A DNA stretch of 64,000 bases from Owenia fusiformis (lineage: Eukaryota; Annelida; Polychaeta; Sabellida; Oweniidae): positions 29,637,375 through 29,701,374 of the forward strand of contig CAIIXF020000005.1 of the NCBI GenBank assembly GCA_903813345.2, in the 5' to 3' direction. Position numbers and translations under genes: made by a program. This document shows positions 20,677 through 34,156 of the stretch, piece by piece. How positions within the stretch are numbered: position 1 is the first letter of the stretch; each line of letters opens with the position of its first letter. The notes beneath the pieces are model-generated. The model ran no database searches. It was not told where the DNA came from and was given only the letters and a program-made list of their open reading frames with translations.

Positions 20677-22002
20677 GGCGTGTATACAGTTTCCTATGGG
20701 GAACATTATAACTAAATGGGTTAGACATCAAACGAAGGAAAATAGAACCTGTCTGGTTTTCTGATATATGCCATATAACGAACAATTGCGATTATTTACA
20801 TAATATTGTTAATTTGAACAATCAATCAACTGAGCAAATAGGTGAAGAATAATAATAGATAAACAGTCATTCGTTTTACTTATGTCTACAAAACAATTGA
20901 TACATGTACTACTCTCTAGTGTATTTAATACTAAACATCGAAATTGTGAGAGAAAATACGAAAGCCAATAAGACCTTTTTATGTCACCACCAATAGTGTT
21001 GAAATAATGTTATGGTCTCCATTATTTTTGTGGACGGTGTTCGGCGGTTGGTGTTCGGCATTTGGCGGTTGGTATGTTTGACCTTGTGGAGGATCTAGGA
21101 AAATCCACAGCCAACGGTCAGGAAACCGAATCTCTTAATATTTATATATCCATTTACAACAAAAGCTGTGCAAACAATACTTATTATTTGACTTGAACAG
21201 CAAGAATGATCACAAAACAACGAAGAATTGACATTTTATTGTTATCTCACCGGTAATTTTACTTGTTCAAATGACATTTGGGTAAATTAATAACATCATT
21301 ATTAATTAATACCAGCCTCTAAAAGGGTTTAAAACCAGAGCATTTTTCATTTTTGCCGGTTTATGGACATTTATCATCAAAAGAGAAAAATTCTGCGACC
21401 GATATATCTGTTGCTCTGGGTTCCCAGGGAATTGTATTTGTGACAGATATATCCCTCGTTCTTGGAGTTCAAGTTAATATTGTTTATTTATTATACTCTT
21501 CATATTACAAACCTATTTTTTGTTATTTATAATAACGAAAATTTACATTTGTGAGGGATATCAACTGATGAAAAAATTGAGAAAATTTGGAGGTATTGGA
21601 AATAAAGTCAAATTACGTTTCCATCAATAGTCTAAGTATTATCATCGCAGGTTAAGTTAATAAAAATTCAAAGGTAAAGAGGCTTTAACACGTAGTTAAA
21701 TGGGGGAGCTAAGGTTGCCAAACTTATGGAGGGGAGTATGTTCGTATATTATGTGAAATGTTTTACCTTGGTGCGTGTTTGTGTAACACATACATTAAAC
21801 AAAAAAACAAACAAACAAACGATACAGATACTCAGTGGTGCATGATATTCAATTTTATTAGTTCCCAAACGATATATTCAATGTACTGTATTGTTGAATC
21901 AACAATCATTATAATAATTTATAAACGTTTACCCGTTCGTTCAGTCGATGCAATCGACTTGTTTACTTCCGTAACAAGTTCTCATTGGTTAAGGAGTATG
22001 GC
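20677..22002. other. Noncoding stretch, nothing recognised
   Basis: AT-rich. Short GGCGGTTGGT iterations near 21045-21075 and an (ACAA)n stretch near 21800. No gene supported. Confidence 0.45.
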
Positions 22003-22066
22003 TCACCTGTGGTATATGACATATTCACCTGCGGAATATGACATATTCACCTGCGGAATATGACAT
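22003..22066. repeat. Short tandem of CACCTGCGGAATATGACATA units
   Basis: About two and a half 24-bp units. They match words in the cluster at 14201-14415 and near 54375-54425. Confidence 0.75.
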
Positions 22067-22815
22067 ATAATGCCTATATTTACCGCATTGCCGTCATTCT
22101 CTGACAAAGGGGGACATTCAGTGTCATTTAGTTATTCAATACCCTATTAATGCTATGTAGCATTGAAATTGCCGATAAAATTGTAACTATATCTGTTTGT
22201 ATTGTCTCATAATTGTAATCCAGACATAATCCATGGATTAGCGTTATTCTCATTTCTTAGCTGTTGCTATAAGTTACGTTGATAAAAGATATGTTATAAG
22301 CAGGTTTCCATCGTATAATTTACACATTTTTATTCCAATGTCCAATTAGTGACAAACTACACTACTTTATTAACTTTAAAGATTTGAATTTTGATCTACT
22401 TCGATCGTCTTATTATTTTGGAAAGTGCCTATTGATTTCATTGAATGTTTTTCGCAATGCCAACATTCTAGTAAATTACATTTTATTAAGTTTTTATGGT
22501 CGTAATATCTTTTTAAGTAGGCCTTGCTTGTTTTTTACAACCGAGTAAATGATTCATTAGTATGGTGCTTCTCGTTTAGTTTTAGAGTATTTAGGCAACG
22601 TTAAAGTGGCGTTACTTCAAATACACTGTACCAATGAGAAAATTATACTGCGAGGGCGTTGAACTAAACACGGAACTCTTTAAAATGACTTATGTTGCGA
22701 TATAAGTATACAACTAAGCAATAAGTGAAATATACGATGAAACGTACTCTCTTTATTAATGGTTAAACTTCAAAGAATTATCATCAGTTACGTAACAAAA
22801 TACTTTATCTACCAG
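22067..22815. other. Noncoding stretch, nothing recognised
   Basis: AT-rich sequence without identifiable elements up to the candidate exon at 22816. Confidence 0.45.
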
Positions 22816-22898
22816 GAGCCACAATTCCAGATCATAACAGCCCCAGTCTAGTAGGTCAATACAAGGCGTCAACAGCTACTAGTATTCTGGAAATTAAA
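22816..22898 (+). CDS. Candidate isolated internal coding exon
   Basis: Bounded by the acceptor TCTACCAG and donor GTGAGT. One frame is open throughout (phase 1 entry, phase 0 exit) and reads ATIPDHNSPSLVGQYKASTA then TSILEIK, a composition that looks protein-coding. The other two frames contain stops. I found no partner exon, and I do not recognise the peptide. It may be a fragment of a gene with long introns or a chance match. Confidence 0.3.
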
Positions 22899-25800
22899 GT
22901 GAGTACATTTTATTTTATTAATTGTTGTATTAATTTATGTTTTCATTATTTACCGAGCGTATCATATCGTTTACTCGAATGCCAATGTGATTGATCATAT
23001 ATGTGCCAACAAACACATTGCATTTTTCTGCTTACTTATTCCTATACATCGTAGTAGTCGTATTGTTAATTACAACAAAAGGTCGAGTGATATCCTTTGT
23101 CATTTATGACAGCTTGATGTTGTTTATAGTTCAAATAATAAGGTGAATAAATAAAAAACTATATTTTTTATTTGAAATCAACAGATTCGGGTGTTGTGTG
23201 ACCCATTGTTCTAATAAAGTATGTCGAGTTGACACCTCTCAAGGCCCAATAACAAAGTAATAAAATATTCAAATCCCCCACTGTTTCAATCATAAACCAC
23301 CGTCAAAAATGCTTGAGTTATATAAAACTAAGCAAGGCCAGTTGAAACCAAAACAGATAACCAACAGATACGACATTCATCACTTCAAAAATCAAGCCCA
23401 AGAAATCGAGTCTCGTGACTTTCAGGACTTACGTGATTGGAAATCCACATTCCAGTGACATGCGTGGAAGCGCTCAATAAAGAGACCGTGGATTCTAAAT
23501 CTGTTAAAAGACGTTAACTTTGAAGTCTGGTATGTATATATCAAAAATAACACCTGACACCTTGCTCTTATGCTCTTTGCACCATCTACGATTTTGAGAC
23601 TGGTAAGCGAGTATGACTTTCCAGGTAAACTTAATTCGCCTATGAAGACACAACATCTTTCACTTTTCGTAAAACAGTGAAAACTATACTAAACAATAAC
23701 AACAAAATCATGTTGGAAGAACTCATACATGACTGAGCAATGTCAAAATCGGTTCGTTTGGAACTTACTCAAATTGCAGCTACTATCGCAAACGGCTTGC
23801 GATACCCTTACCCATACTGTTAAATCGGTAACCCAAATGTCTTATGTATTTCTATAGTAATTGAATCGGGGTTCATTCATACTTTATTACGAGGTAGTGT
23901 CTCAACTACACAATTATGTAAAGAGGTCGTAGGAAAACAATCTTATGTTTATTATGTTGATACTGAGACCCTTTTTATTTTATAAACAATGCAGTCTTAG
24001 AGAAAGGGTCAACTTTATTAGCTTGACATATTGCCGATACCAGGAACAGTTTGCTCAAGTTCAGTCTTAGTATCAACTCTATGATTGACGTTTAAGGTGC
24101 TGATAATTAATTTACAACTTGCTGATAACGTTATTGACTATTTGTTCAAAACTTGTAAAATGATGATGACTTCCACAGGTTTATTGCTTGTAGCGGTTCA
24201 CTTTTTGATAATCAAAGGTAATAAGGGGCTTACTTTAACCATACGTAATTAAAATGTTCAAGTAGTAGCTTGATAAAGGGTTGAATGGTTTAAGAGACCG
24301 TCAAGAGCACACTTCATATTCTAAGAAACACTGACACAAACTCTCATTATATCAAGGTGGATATCTGGCTGTAAGTAGCTATTATTTACGATATTGTCTG
24401 AGTTTGTAAATTGTTCTGCAAACTGTATTCCACAATTATTCCTAGAATTTTATCGTAGTTACAAGTTAAAGAGAAAATGAATGTGTTTTCGGCTGTCATA
24501 TTTTTAAGTATTAGTTATTAATCATAACCCAATAAAAATAACTGCGATGGAGTGCAAACAATATGTTTTTTGGAAATTCTTGTGAGTTTTGTGATAACAC
24601 GATATTTTACGATTTTCGTTCATAGACGATTTTATGAATGTGAAGATTTACGCATTTCAGTATCGCTGTATGTTGCAACAAGTAGGTAGCCAACAGTAGA
24701 AATGAAGTACATAAATAAAATGTGATTTGCCTTGGGAAGTAAATACTTGTATTTTAACACTGAATGAGCTGGTTCGCTTGAATGGCCTTAATATGTGTAC
24801 ATTTCTTTATTTTTATGTTGAGTGTTTTGTAATCATTTAATGGGCCGCTGTGATGACTGATTTGTCTATTGATAGATTGATAGTCGTATTTTCCCCCTAA
24901 ACAGTTTTTTCGCTTATTTAAAAGGGAGCTCAGTCATTATTTCTCAGTACCTTGGCTCAGGGGCAAGTCTTTGTTTATATGGGATGTTATGGGCTTTGTA
25001 ATAACACGATTCGCATCTTTTAAAAATAAAATAGTACATACTTTCTTAGTTGTTTTTTCTTGTGGGTAATCGTGTTTGTTGGCTCAACAAATGGAGTTAT
25101 TTATTTCAGTGTTACCCAAGAGATTTCCTGTTAATTAATTATCAAAAATGTGTAATAAGATTCGTTTTTTGTATATTTAGTATGTCGTCACTTTGAACTG
25201 GTTTACCTCAAAAAATCTATCAGGCCCTAGAAAAAACGTTCCTGTTTACGTAATTCCTGTTCTTGCCTTGGTCTGGATATTAGCTAGTGTGAATGGTAAA
25301 AGCTTGAACACCAACACCGCTTCTCGTTAGTATAGTATGGAATAACTGTCAATGTGCCTTGATTTTTGAATGTACAGATTTTAATGTCTTCTGAACACGT
25401 TTGGTTGTCCGAAAAGTTGTACGTCTGAATCTTTTTAACTTTTTCTATAATATTCTGCGAAAACCATTGTCGTTATCACTTACTACTTAACCCAAGTGAG
25501 ATATGGCTCTTGCCTCAGCACGAGCCAATAATAATAGTACGAGTCATTGAAAAGACATGTGTAAGAAACAGTTTCTTGTAATACATATTTGGGATTATAG
25601 GTGCGAATCTGCTAATAGTACTGTACCTTTAAGTTATCGGCATTGCGCCCATGCCTTTCCTTATTTTGTCTATACTATTTCTATAAATTAGAATAATCTT
25701 ATTGTAAAGTGAAATAATAAAATGATCGTGAAAGTAATAGAAAGACACTATTGAACTGTTTATAATTCGTTAAACCATATTGTTATTGAGTTGATTTATA

Positions 25801-28396
25801 TATAATATACAAATTTTAAGTTGGTGTTCAAGGACTATTATGACAGACGATATGATTTATGTATAATATACAACTTTTTGAGCTTTGTTAATTGTTGCAC
25901 TAGTGTTTATTGGGTTGTTTTTATGTTTCACACATTGGGATTTTTGCTGTTCATTTCTATGCAATGCACATTTTATTTTGAATATTTTAATTGTGAAAGC
26001 GCGTTGGCCTGTATTTCGTATCATTCTATTTGGGTATGTTGTCTGTCAAAAGTTCTTGTATCATAACCCAATTGTCATGTAGTTTAAAGTCGTTTTGTGT
26101 TTCCCTCCCATTACAATATTGAATGGTAATATCAACATGCCATTTGCAACACGACAACGATTCACATCTATGCATTAGTATCCATGTCTTACACATGCAC
26201 ACTCCAAAGCAAGCAATTGCAAACCAAAGAACAATTACGTCTTCATAATCTATTTTAACGCTGTTAATGCTAACTTCTACAGAGTGGATGAATAAATGCT
26301 TCTACTTTTATCTCAGTTAAATTGTTTTAATTTGTACAAAGTACTATTTTGTACGAGTAGTGCTCAATAAGTAAATGGCGTTTTACACTCATGTTTTGGA
26401 TACTGGGGTTTTGTTTTTCGAATTTGTTGTGCTCTAAGATGTTCGTTTTGTTGTGTTTTCTCGTGAGACTACTTTTGCTAAAAAATTTCCAATTATAGGG
26501 ACCAACAACTGCGTCAACAAATGTATCATCTTCAGCGTTTACAAACAATGTGGTTTACATTTAGACAAAATCAAATTATTGCTTCGCGTCTCTTATGGAT
26601 AGTTTATCCAATGGCATTGTTGCAACTAGTACTTCAATGGCCCGAGTAATGTTTCCATCATCTGAAAATAAAAATACAAATGTCTCATATGGCAAGATCT
26701 TGGGTGCACGTGGCACGTTTCCATGTTGAGGTCCAGCAATATGGTATTGCATTGTTTATATTATTTGGAGTGTCGTTTTGTCAAGTTTCTGGTTGCTTCC
26801 TCCACATGTCTCAATAATCTGTAAGGACATGACTAAACACCACGTACGTCATCCCTTACTTAAATTACCTTTCGATGCATCTACATAATTGAATCGTAGG
26901 TGCAATTTTTAAAACCTGAAACTAATCAAATCCAGAATAAGTAAAAAAAACTGCAAGAATGGATTTACGCCTAATTGTCATCCCAATAGTACCTGTCAAT
27001 GCCATATGACGTGACATTTCTTGTATATTTTGTCTTCAAAGAGGAAAATGAAAAATACATCGGTCCGTGAAAAGATTTCATGTTAAACATTCATTACTTA
27101 TTGATCACCCTTCGGATATCGTTAGCAGGGGCATGTTGCCTCGAACTATTTTAAACACCGATTGTAGATGGTAGAAGCCTCTAATGTCAGGCTGACAAAT
27201 TCTCTGATAGAAACATTAGTAAAATGAGATAAGTTGAATTTAACCCGGGCGAAAACAAATAATTACATAATCTAGTTACAGCAAAGATGTCAAATAAAGA
27301 AGCCTTATAACAATTTTGGCATACGAATTGGGAGTTACACTAACCCAGAGCGTCGTTAAGGTAATGGATTGGATTGAAAGTCAACGTGGTTATGTAAATT
27401 AAAGTTATCTTTGACAATTGATAATTCTATTTAAAGAAGAAAGAGCGAGATTCTATAAAGTCAAGATATATCATCGCCTTTTATGTGATAGTTACAAGAA
27501 CCAATCGCTTAATTGTAATTGATATCTGCGGTTATAGTAAAAACAACATTTAAAGTCTAATGTTCTGCCAAAACATCATAGAATGTTATGGATGTGATCG
27601 CGTTCTTCATTGCAGAATAGCATTGTGTATATCCCTTCTACAATGTCATTATTATGAAGAAATAAGAGTACCTAAATATTGGTTTGCCATTATTGAAGAA
27701 GCCCTCTTGGAGTAGGTTTCCTTGTCGTCATTTGTTACGCGTGACGCCTTGATTTTGACGTCTTACCCAGACTTCAAAATAGCAAATATTCTTTCATATT
27801 CATATTAATATAAGCCATATTAAGAATTTACAAGGGAAGATCAAAGGATGAAATACACGGAAATCGCGGAATTATCACGTCCTACTGAATGTGGTTCTTT
27901 AAATTTCAATTGGTTTTTGGATTCATATGAACTTCCAGGATCATTTCAATCTCGATCACCATGGTCACTGATATTTATACTTTCAAGCATATCGTCATTC
28001 TTTAAATACACCACCGGAATGAACCTAAGTATGCTCAATAAAAACTGCACTTGTATTTATGTACATTCCTGATGAAACCCCATTCATGGTTAACTCTGAT
28101 ATCTGAAATCCTGCTCATAAATCTCACGGTCAAAAACTCACCGAGTGTTATTTCACGTAAATAACATAAATCAAATTAATCTAATCGACGTGATTATACC
28201 ATGATTACAGGCAACACTTGTTATATCAAACAGGAGAAATGATAAGATCCTGAGTGGGAAAATATTAAAAAAGCACTTGGTCACCTTAATGCGTATGTAG
28301 CGAGCGGAGACATGGTCTTTTTAGAGGGTGTTCACACATCTTGATGCTTTGTAAATTCTAAATGCAGTCATGATCAAATAGCAACAGCTTTACTAA
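22899..28396. other. Long gene-poor AT-rich stretch
   Basis: About 5.5 kb with no convincing exon, RNA gene or inverted-repeat element. Open frames of 60-80 codons (25821-26082, 26327-26548, 27848-28072) lack splice sites and family resemblance. Confidence 0.5.
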
Positions 28397-29104
28397 AGTA
28401 GCACCCCTTTAAGTAATAAAGGACTACTATACTTTGAAAGATCAGTAGTACCCCGTTAAGTAATAAACGACTACTATACTATGAAAGATCAGTAGTACCC
28501 CGGTAAGTAATAAAGGACTACTATACTGTGAAAGATCAGTAGGACCCCCTTTAAGTAATAAAGGACTACTATACTGCTATGGGAGATCGGTAGCACCCCC
28601 TAAAAGACTACTATACTATGAAAGATCAGTAGCACCCCATTTACGTAATGAAGGACTATTATACTTTGAATGATCAGTAGTACCCCGTTAAGTAATAAAG
28701 GACTACTATACTGTGAAAGATCAGTAGGACCCCCTTTAAGTAATAAAAGACTACTATACTGCTATGGGAGATCGGTAGCACCCCCTAAAAGACTACTATA
28801 CTATGAAAGATCAGTAGCACCCCATTTAAGTAATAAAGGACTTCTATACTGTGAAAGATCAGTAGCACCCCTTTAAGTTATAAAGGACTACTATACTACT
28901 ATGGAAGATCGGTAGCACCCCCGTTAAGTAATAAAGGACTACTATACTATGAAAGTTAAGTAGCACCCCATTTAAGTAATAAAGGACTACTATACTGTGA
29001 AAGATCAGTAGCACCCCCTTTAATTAATAAAGGACTACTACACTGTGAAAGATCAGTAGCATCATCCCTTTAAGTTATAAAGGACTACTATACTATGGAA
29101 GATC
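28397..29104. repeat. ~48-bp minisatellite with a higher-order pattern
   Basis: About 15 units of AGTAGCACCCC-TTTAAGTAATAAAGG-ACTACTATACTGTGAAAGATC type. Variants have GCTATGGGAGATCGG or a shortened CCCCCTAAAAG core. A multi-unit block starting near 28493 is repeated starting near 28677 in the same variant order, showing amplification of higher-order blocks. The 68-codon frame at 28670-28876 is a repeat product. Confidence 0.92.
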
Positions 29105-29504
29105 ACTCCGTCGACGGCTCTGAAAACATTTCAACGTAAATAGATTGAAGTTCACGCAGTGCAATATAAAATGTATTTTTCAAAAGATGTCGGGACAATC
29201 TGTGCCAAATCAGTGCAGGTTATCGTGCTATAATATGACACTTTTTTATATGTTCACTGTAATACAACTACATTTCAAATCATATTGATTACATACAAAC
29301 CAGGATATATTCCATTGTGTCTCCTGCATAATCAAGGATGAAATCTCGACGAGTCATCCGCTCTATTAGACTATCGAAAGTCATCTTAGCAGAGCAGAGC
29401 AGAGTCGAAGACGAAGCTCTCTCTCAATAAGTGAAGTCGAACGAATGCAAAGGGTACATGTGTCATCATCGGGGATGGTACTCAATTCCAACGTTTTACA
29501 GCTA

Positions 29505-29645
29505 TTTAAGGGAATTTAAGCTTGCATATAAAACTGAAACGCCAACCTATACGTATTACGAATCGCCCATACAAATGCATCGCTTAAATATTTTCCGTTC
29601 AAGTTTAGGTTGTGAAAAACATTGCAAGCTTAAACTCCCTAAAGT
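29505..29645. repeat. Short foldback, ~22-bp arms
   Basis: TTTAAGGGAATTTAAGCTTGC pairs with GCAAGCTTAAACTCCCTAAA across about 100 bp. This palindromy accounts for the 83-codon frame here. Confidence 0.65.
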
Positions 29646-32600
29646 AGCTGTCCAACGACCTAAAATATTGCTTCATGTTTAGGATTTTGCCGAAACTTAT
29701 TTTAACAATATAGGATTGTCCAATTTAAATTGAGATTGTTTGTCATGGTTACTACTTTGAATGGGCAACTTTGGGCCTATCAATTTATTGACACATTTGT
29801 ACAACTGCTGTCAGAACGTATGACTCGAGGGAAACCTCAAGGAATAGCTTTGTGCTTGGTACTTCAATCACGATGGAACTTTTTGATAAGTAACACAATG
29901 TGTGTAAACTACGAGCTAAGATAAAAAAAAAACGGGCCAAAATACACAATACGGTCTCCAGGTAAATTATCAGCTGACCGTTTGTAAGCTAACTTTTGTC
30001 AATTTTGTTAACAGGTTTCTCATTCCAACATTACTTTTTGAATTTCCCATAGCGCCAACATTATTTTACGCAAAGGTTTTAAAATACATCCAATTACAAC
30101 AATAATTCTCAATTTGGATGTTATTAGAAGCAATTTAGTTTATAAAGTTGTGTATTTGATATTCCTGACGGTGTCCTAGATTCGATTGGACTGACATTTT
30201 TTCTTTTTGCTGCGAAAATGAGGATGGTTTTGCATTCCATTGTTGTCTGGAACAATTATCTTAAATACGGGCTTAAATGCTCGTTAATTATTGAATGGCG
30301 CTATGTGGGGAATACAACGGGACCACACAACCACACAACCAATTGATCCTTCCGCTAGAGTATGGCACTTCAAAAGCAAGAATATAGTCCGATTATTGTA
30401 ATTACGTTAGCATCACTAGTAATTTGATTTTGCTAAGTACATGAATGAAAAAGTGTATTTATGGACCAAATTTAACACGTGATTTGATATTATTAAGGTG
30501 CATTTTCTTTGATAAATCTGACATTTTTGACCTCAATTCATTTGTAATAATCAGAATGACAATTTCTGACATTTTCTATGGATGGCGTATTCAACAGATG
30601 AGATCTTTTGATCTTCGTGGGATTTTTGATTCATTTTTTGACCGACAAGGACATACTTGGGTATGATGGCATGCTAGCAAAACACTTCCACAAATCTAAA
30701 CTTCTCTAAAAGACAAATCATTTGTATGGAAAGACTCGTGTTACAGCACGCGCATTTAGTTGTGTTCACCTTTATATAACTAGAAACGGTTATAATTTAA
30801 ATACGTTTCGGAAACGATCAACACCAGATCCGACTTTGAGAGCGATAAAACAAGAATCATCATTTCCAATATTCTATCACTTTAAAATCCCAGGCTTCTG
30901 AACTTCACGCAATTTAAAATGAACCATTAGGCTAAACATAAACTGCCAAACATCCCGAGCTAGTTCATAGTTCCATGTAACCGCATTATTTGATGGAAGA
31001 ATGGGTAATAACGTTTTATAATCTCAAGTGACGTCAGTATATGGTGTAAATGGGCTATCTGAAGGAGAGAATAAACCCTATGGCTTCAGGTTTATTTTGA
31101 CACTGAATTCAAAAGCAAGTTATCATGTGCTTTTTAGATAAACAGTCAGTTTTTGAACGACCAGCTCTTTTTCTGCCAAAGGATTTTGGAGTAAAGACGC
31201 TTTTCAACCATGATCAATGATTTGATGTCATCCGATTTGATTTCCATGGATAATAGGATGCACTTTTATTTTTATTTATGTACAAACATTTCGTGAACTG
31301 GAATAAGGATGTGATGTATTTGGCTTGATGATTTACTGATATGGTTTGGTTATAGATTACATACATTTGACCTAAATCGCCTAAGATGATGATTGATATT
31401 AGCTAGGGACCTGAAATTCCACTAAATATCATTTGAATTGAGATTGTTAAGTTATATCCTTATTTAGAACTCAATAATATTCAAATATCAAGGATGGTAG
31501 AGAGTTATGACCAAATCGTGTTCAATAAAAGCCATATTTCTGTAGTGGCCACATTTATCTTGTGGATATTTTGGTCAAATGAAAATGCACATGGGATTTG
31601 GCCAGCCGGTCAATGCAGAGTGCATCTTAGTACAGGGTGGGTGAAATTTTTTTGTTACTTTTTATATTAATTTATAGCTTTTATGATATTCTTGTTTCTG
31701 CATATTGATTTTAAACAGGTTAAACCATATTCGGTCATTTAGACTAGTTATATTTGTTTTCTCGATATCCCCTTGCATTTTTCTATTTTGAACCTCAGTT
31801 AAGGAACCTTTAATGGTGATATAAACTTTCAACGATTTTTCTCGTATATATTCGGGCGAAATACACCTTTCCAATTAACCCAGACACTTTTTAGTACAAA
31901 GACTTTATGGTATGATGGCTAAATTAAAATAAAAAGTAAATTGAATGAAAATCTTGATTTTAGTAAAAATGACCTACTCCTCCCCAAGTGGCAAAATCAG
32001 GCGATGACATCCCGTTAAAATATGTTTGTTGGAGACACATGGGTCAAATTGGCATATGTTGGCATTAACACATTTTCATTGGTTGATCTTTTTTTGGCTA
32101 CAAATATCATCTAGGACTATTGATGTATTTTCATAATTAAACCAGTTTGGGGCTATCTTTAATTTTCTGGATGCCAGTTTTTAGCTCATTATAGTTACCT
32201 GCATCATCATAATCATTTTTGACCACCCAGTCTGAAAACGGGGTATCACTTACAACTGTAAATGTTTAATTAAATATTATCATATCACTGAAAACTTTTA
32301 TCACTGAAAACGAGTTTACAATACGTGTCTGTTAACCTTTCTCATGCAAATACTCCAAGCCTGAAAAAGTTGGCGAAAATATTGGGACAATGGTACAATT
32401 CACTCCTGCATTTCCGACAAAAATTTGGATGCTTTATCTTACCTTTTACTGTATAACATTCACTACTAAAGGATTTAAGTCCCGGGCTCAGATGATTGAA
32501 GTTGACTTTAGCACGAATGTCTTGTATCAGTATATTAAACGAGGGCGGTAGCCCGAATTCAAAGGCCTGGGACATGAAAACATAAAGATATAAGTATATT

Positions 32601-33583
32601 AAATCAAACACAATCCATTTATTTTTAAAGGTTGTGCAAGGTTTGACCTTTTGCAAAATTGACCTACATTGGCACATACCTTGCTATTCATTATATGATA
32701 CTATTCATTGTTTTTCTGTAATTTTGAAATTGATGAGGATTATCGATTTCACTGAATATAAAAATAGCCATTCACTCCGTTTAGAATAATGTGTTCTGAT
32801 TGGTTAGAATTTGATATTATCATACCAAGCAATGTAAAAATAATTTATCATGGTTGACTTTTGTTACCCATTCTGCTTTGATTTCGCCCATGCGGAAACG
32901 AGAAATAATTCATGCGAGCCTACGATAAATGTAATAATCATCAAGTTTCTATCCTCGACTCCACTATCCATTCCCATTTGAAGAATTAAATAAGTATTAT
33001 CAAATGCACCTCTTGACAAAATTAATCCAAAAATAAACATAACTCATTATAAAAAGGTAATGAACCTAGACGACTATCTTTATGGAGTTTCCAGTTTTTC
33101 AATGATAAGTGCTAATTGTTTTTTATAGAACGTCAGTCATAATTAATAATCTCTTCAGCTTGAGATATGTATACCGTACGGCAAAAGGTGATCCTGAATT
33201 TCGGGTACTACGGTCGCCGCGTGCCCATGAAAATCGCAAATTCCGCGTGACAAGGGTCGCCGTAAAGCAAATGTGATTGAGGGTTAAATAAGCTTAATAT
33301 GACTTATGAAGTATTTACCAACAATTTTCTGGTGTCTGCCAAAAGTAATTCTATTCTCCTTTTGAAGAACTATTGATTAACCACTGATTTTAACAACTTG
33401 GATCAACTGAGCATTTCTAAATTGAATACGATAATCACTTCAGTTTTTTCAGTCGATTGCATTTGTGAAAGAAATATGTTTTGAGGCTCGCCAAGCAGGT
33501 TTTTATAGCACATGTTTCTCAATTTATTTGGCAATAGTTAATTCAAAATGATTTACAAGTACACACACAGATTTTAGGTCTTG
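29646..33583. other. Gene-poor AT-rich stretch
   Basis: Nearly 4 kb with no supported gene or element. The longest frame (32342-32677, minus, 111 codons) has no splice support or recognisable motif. Confidence 0.45.
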
Positions 33584-34156
33584 GAGATACACGGTCCACA
33601 TCCCGCTCCGTGTGATATGGTCCGTTCGTGTGCTAGAATACGATCCATTCGTGAGACAAAGAGGCCAAAATTGACAAAATGTCAGGAAAAAGTAGGAAAC
33701 AGAGCGAATTTTGATATTTTGTGAATGGTTAACTATAGGCAACATAATTACTTATGAATTCATGAAGAAAGCAAGAAAAAAATATCAAGTCTTCATAGGT
33801 GAAAATAGGTCGAACATAGACTTTTCACGACAGAATACACTTCAATTGCAATAATTCTTTTATATCACCGTATACATATCTAATTTCGTGCAATTTATAA
33901 AGTATATGCATTAATGCGTGCGACTGATAAACAAACATGACGTCATACATCACAAAAGTACATGAAAATGTGGTTTAAAGCTCGAATAGAAGGATCCAAC
34001 CCTACCACAGCTAGGATTCGACCAAGTCGTGTGAGGATAATTTGGGGACTCCGACCATGTCCTGTTAATAGTTCCATCTTTTCGTGTTCTTTGCACGACT
34101 AATTAATGCCCCAGTGCTAAGATTGATCTCTGAATGGAATAGGTTATCTCCAGTCT

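Noticed and set aside
32342-32677. 111-codon minus-strand frame
   Set aside because: No splice sites, domain or protein-like composition; consistent with chance.
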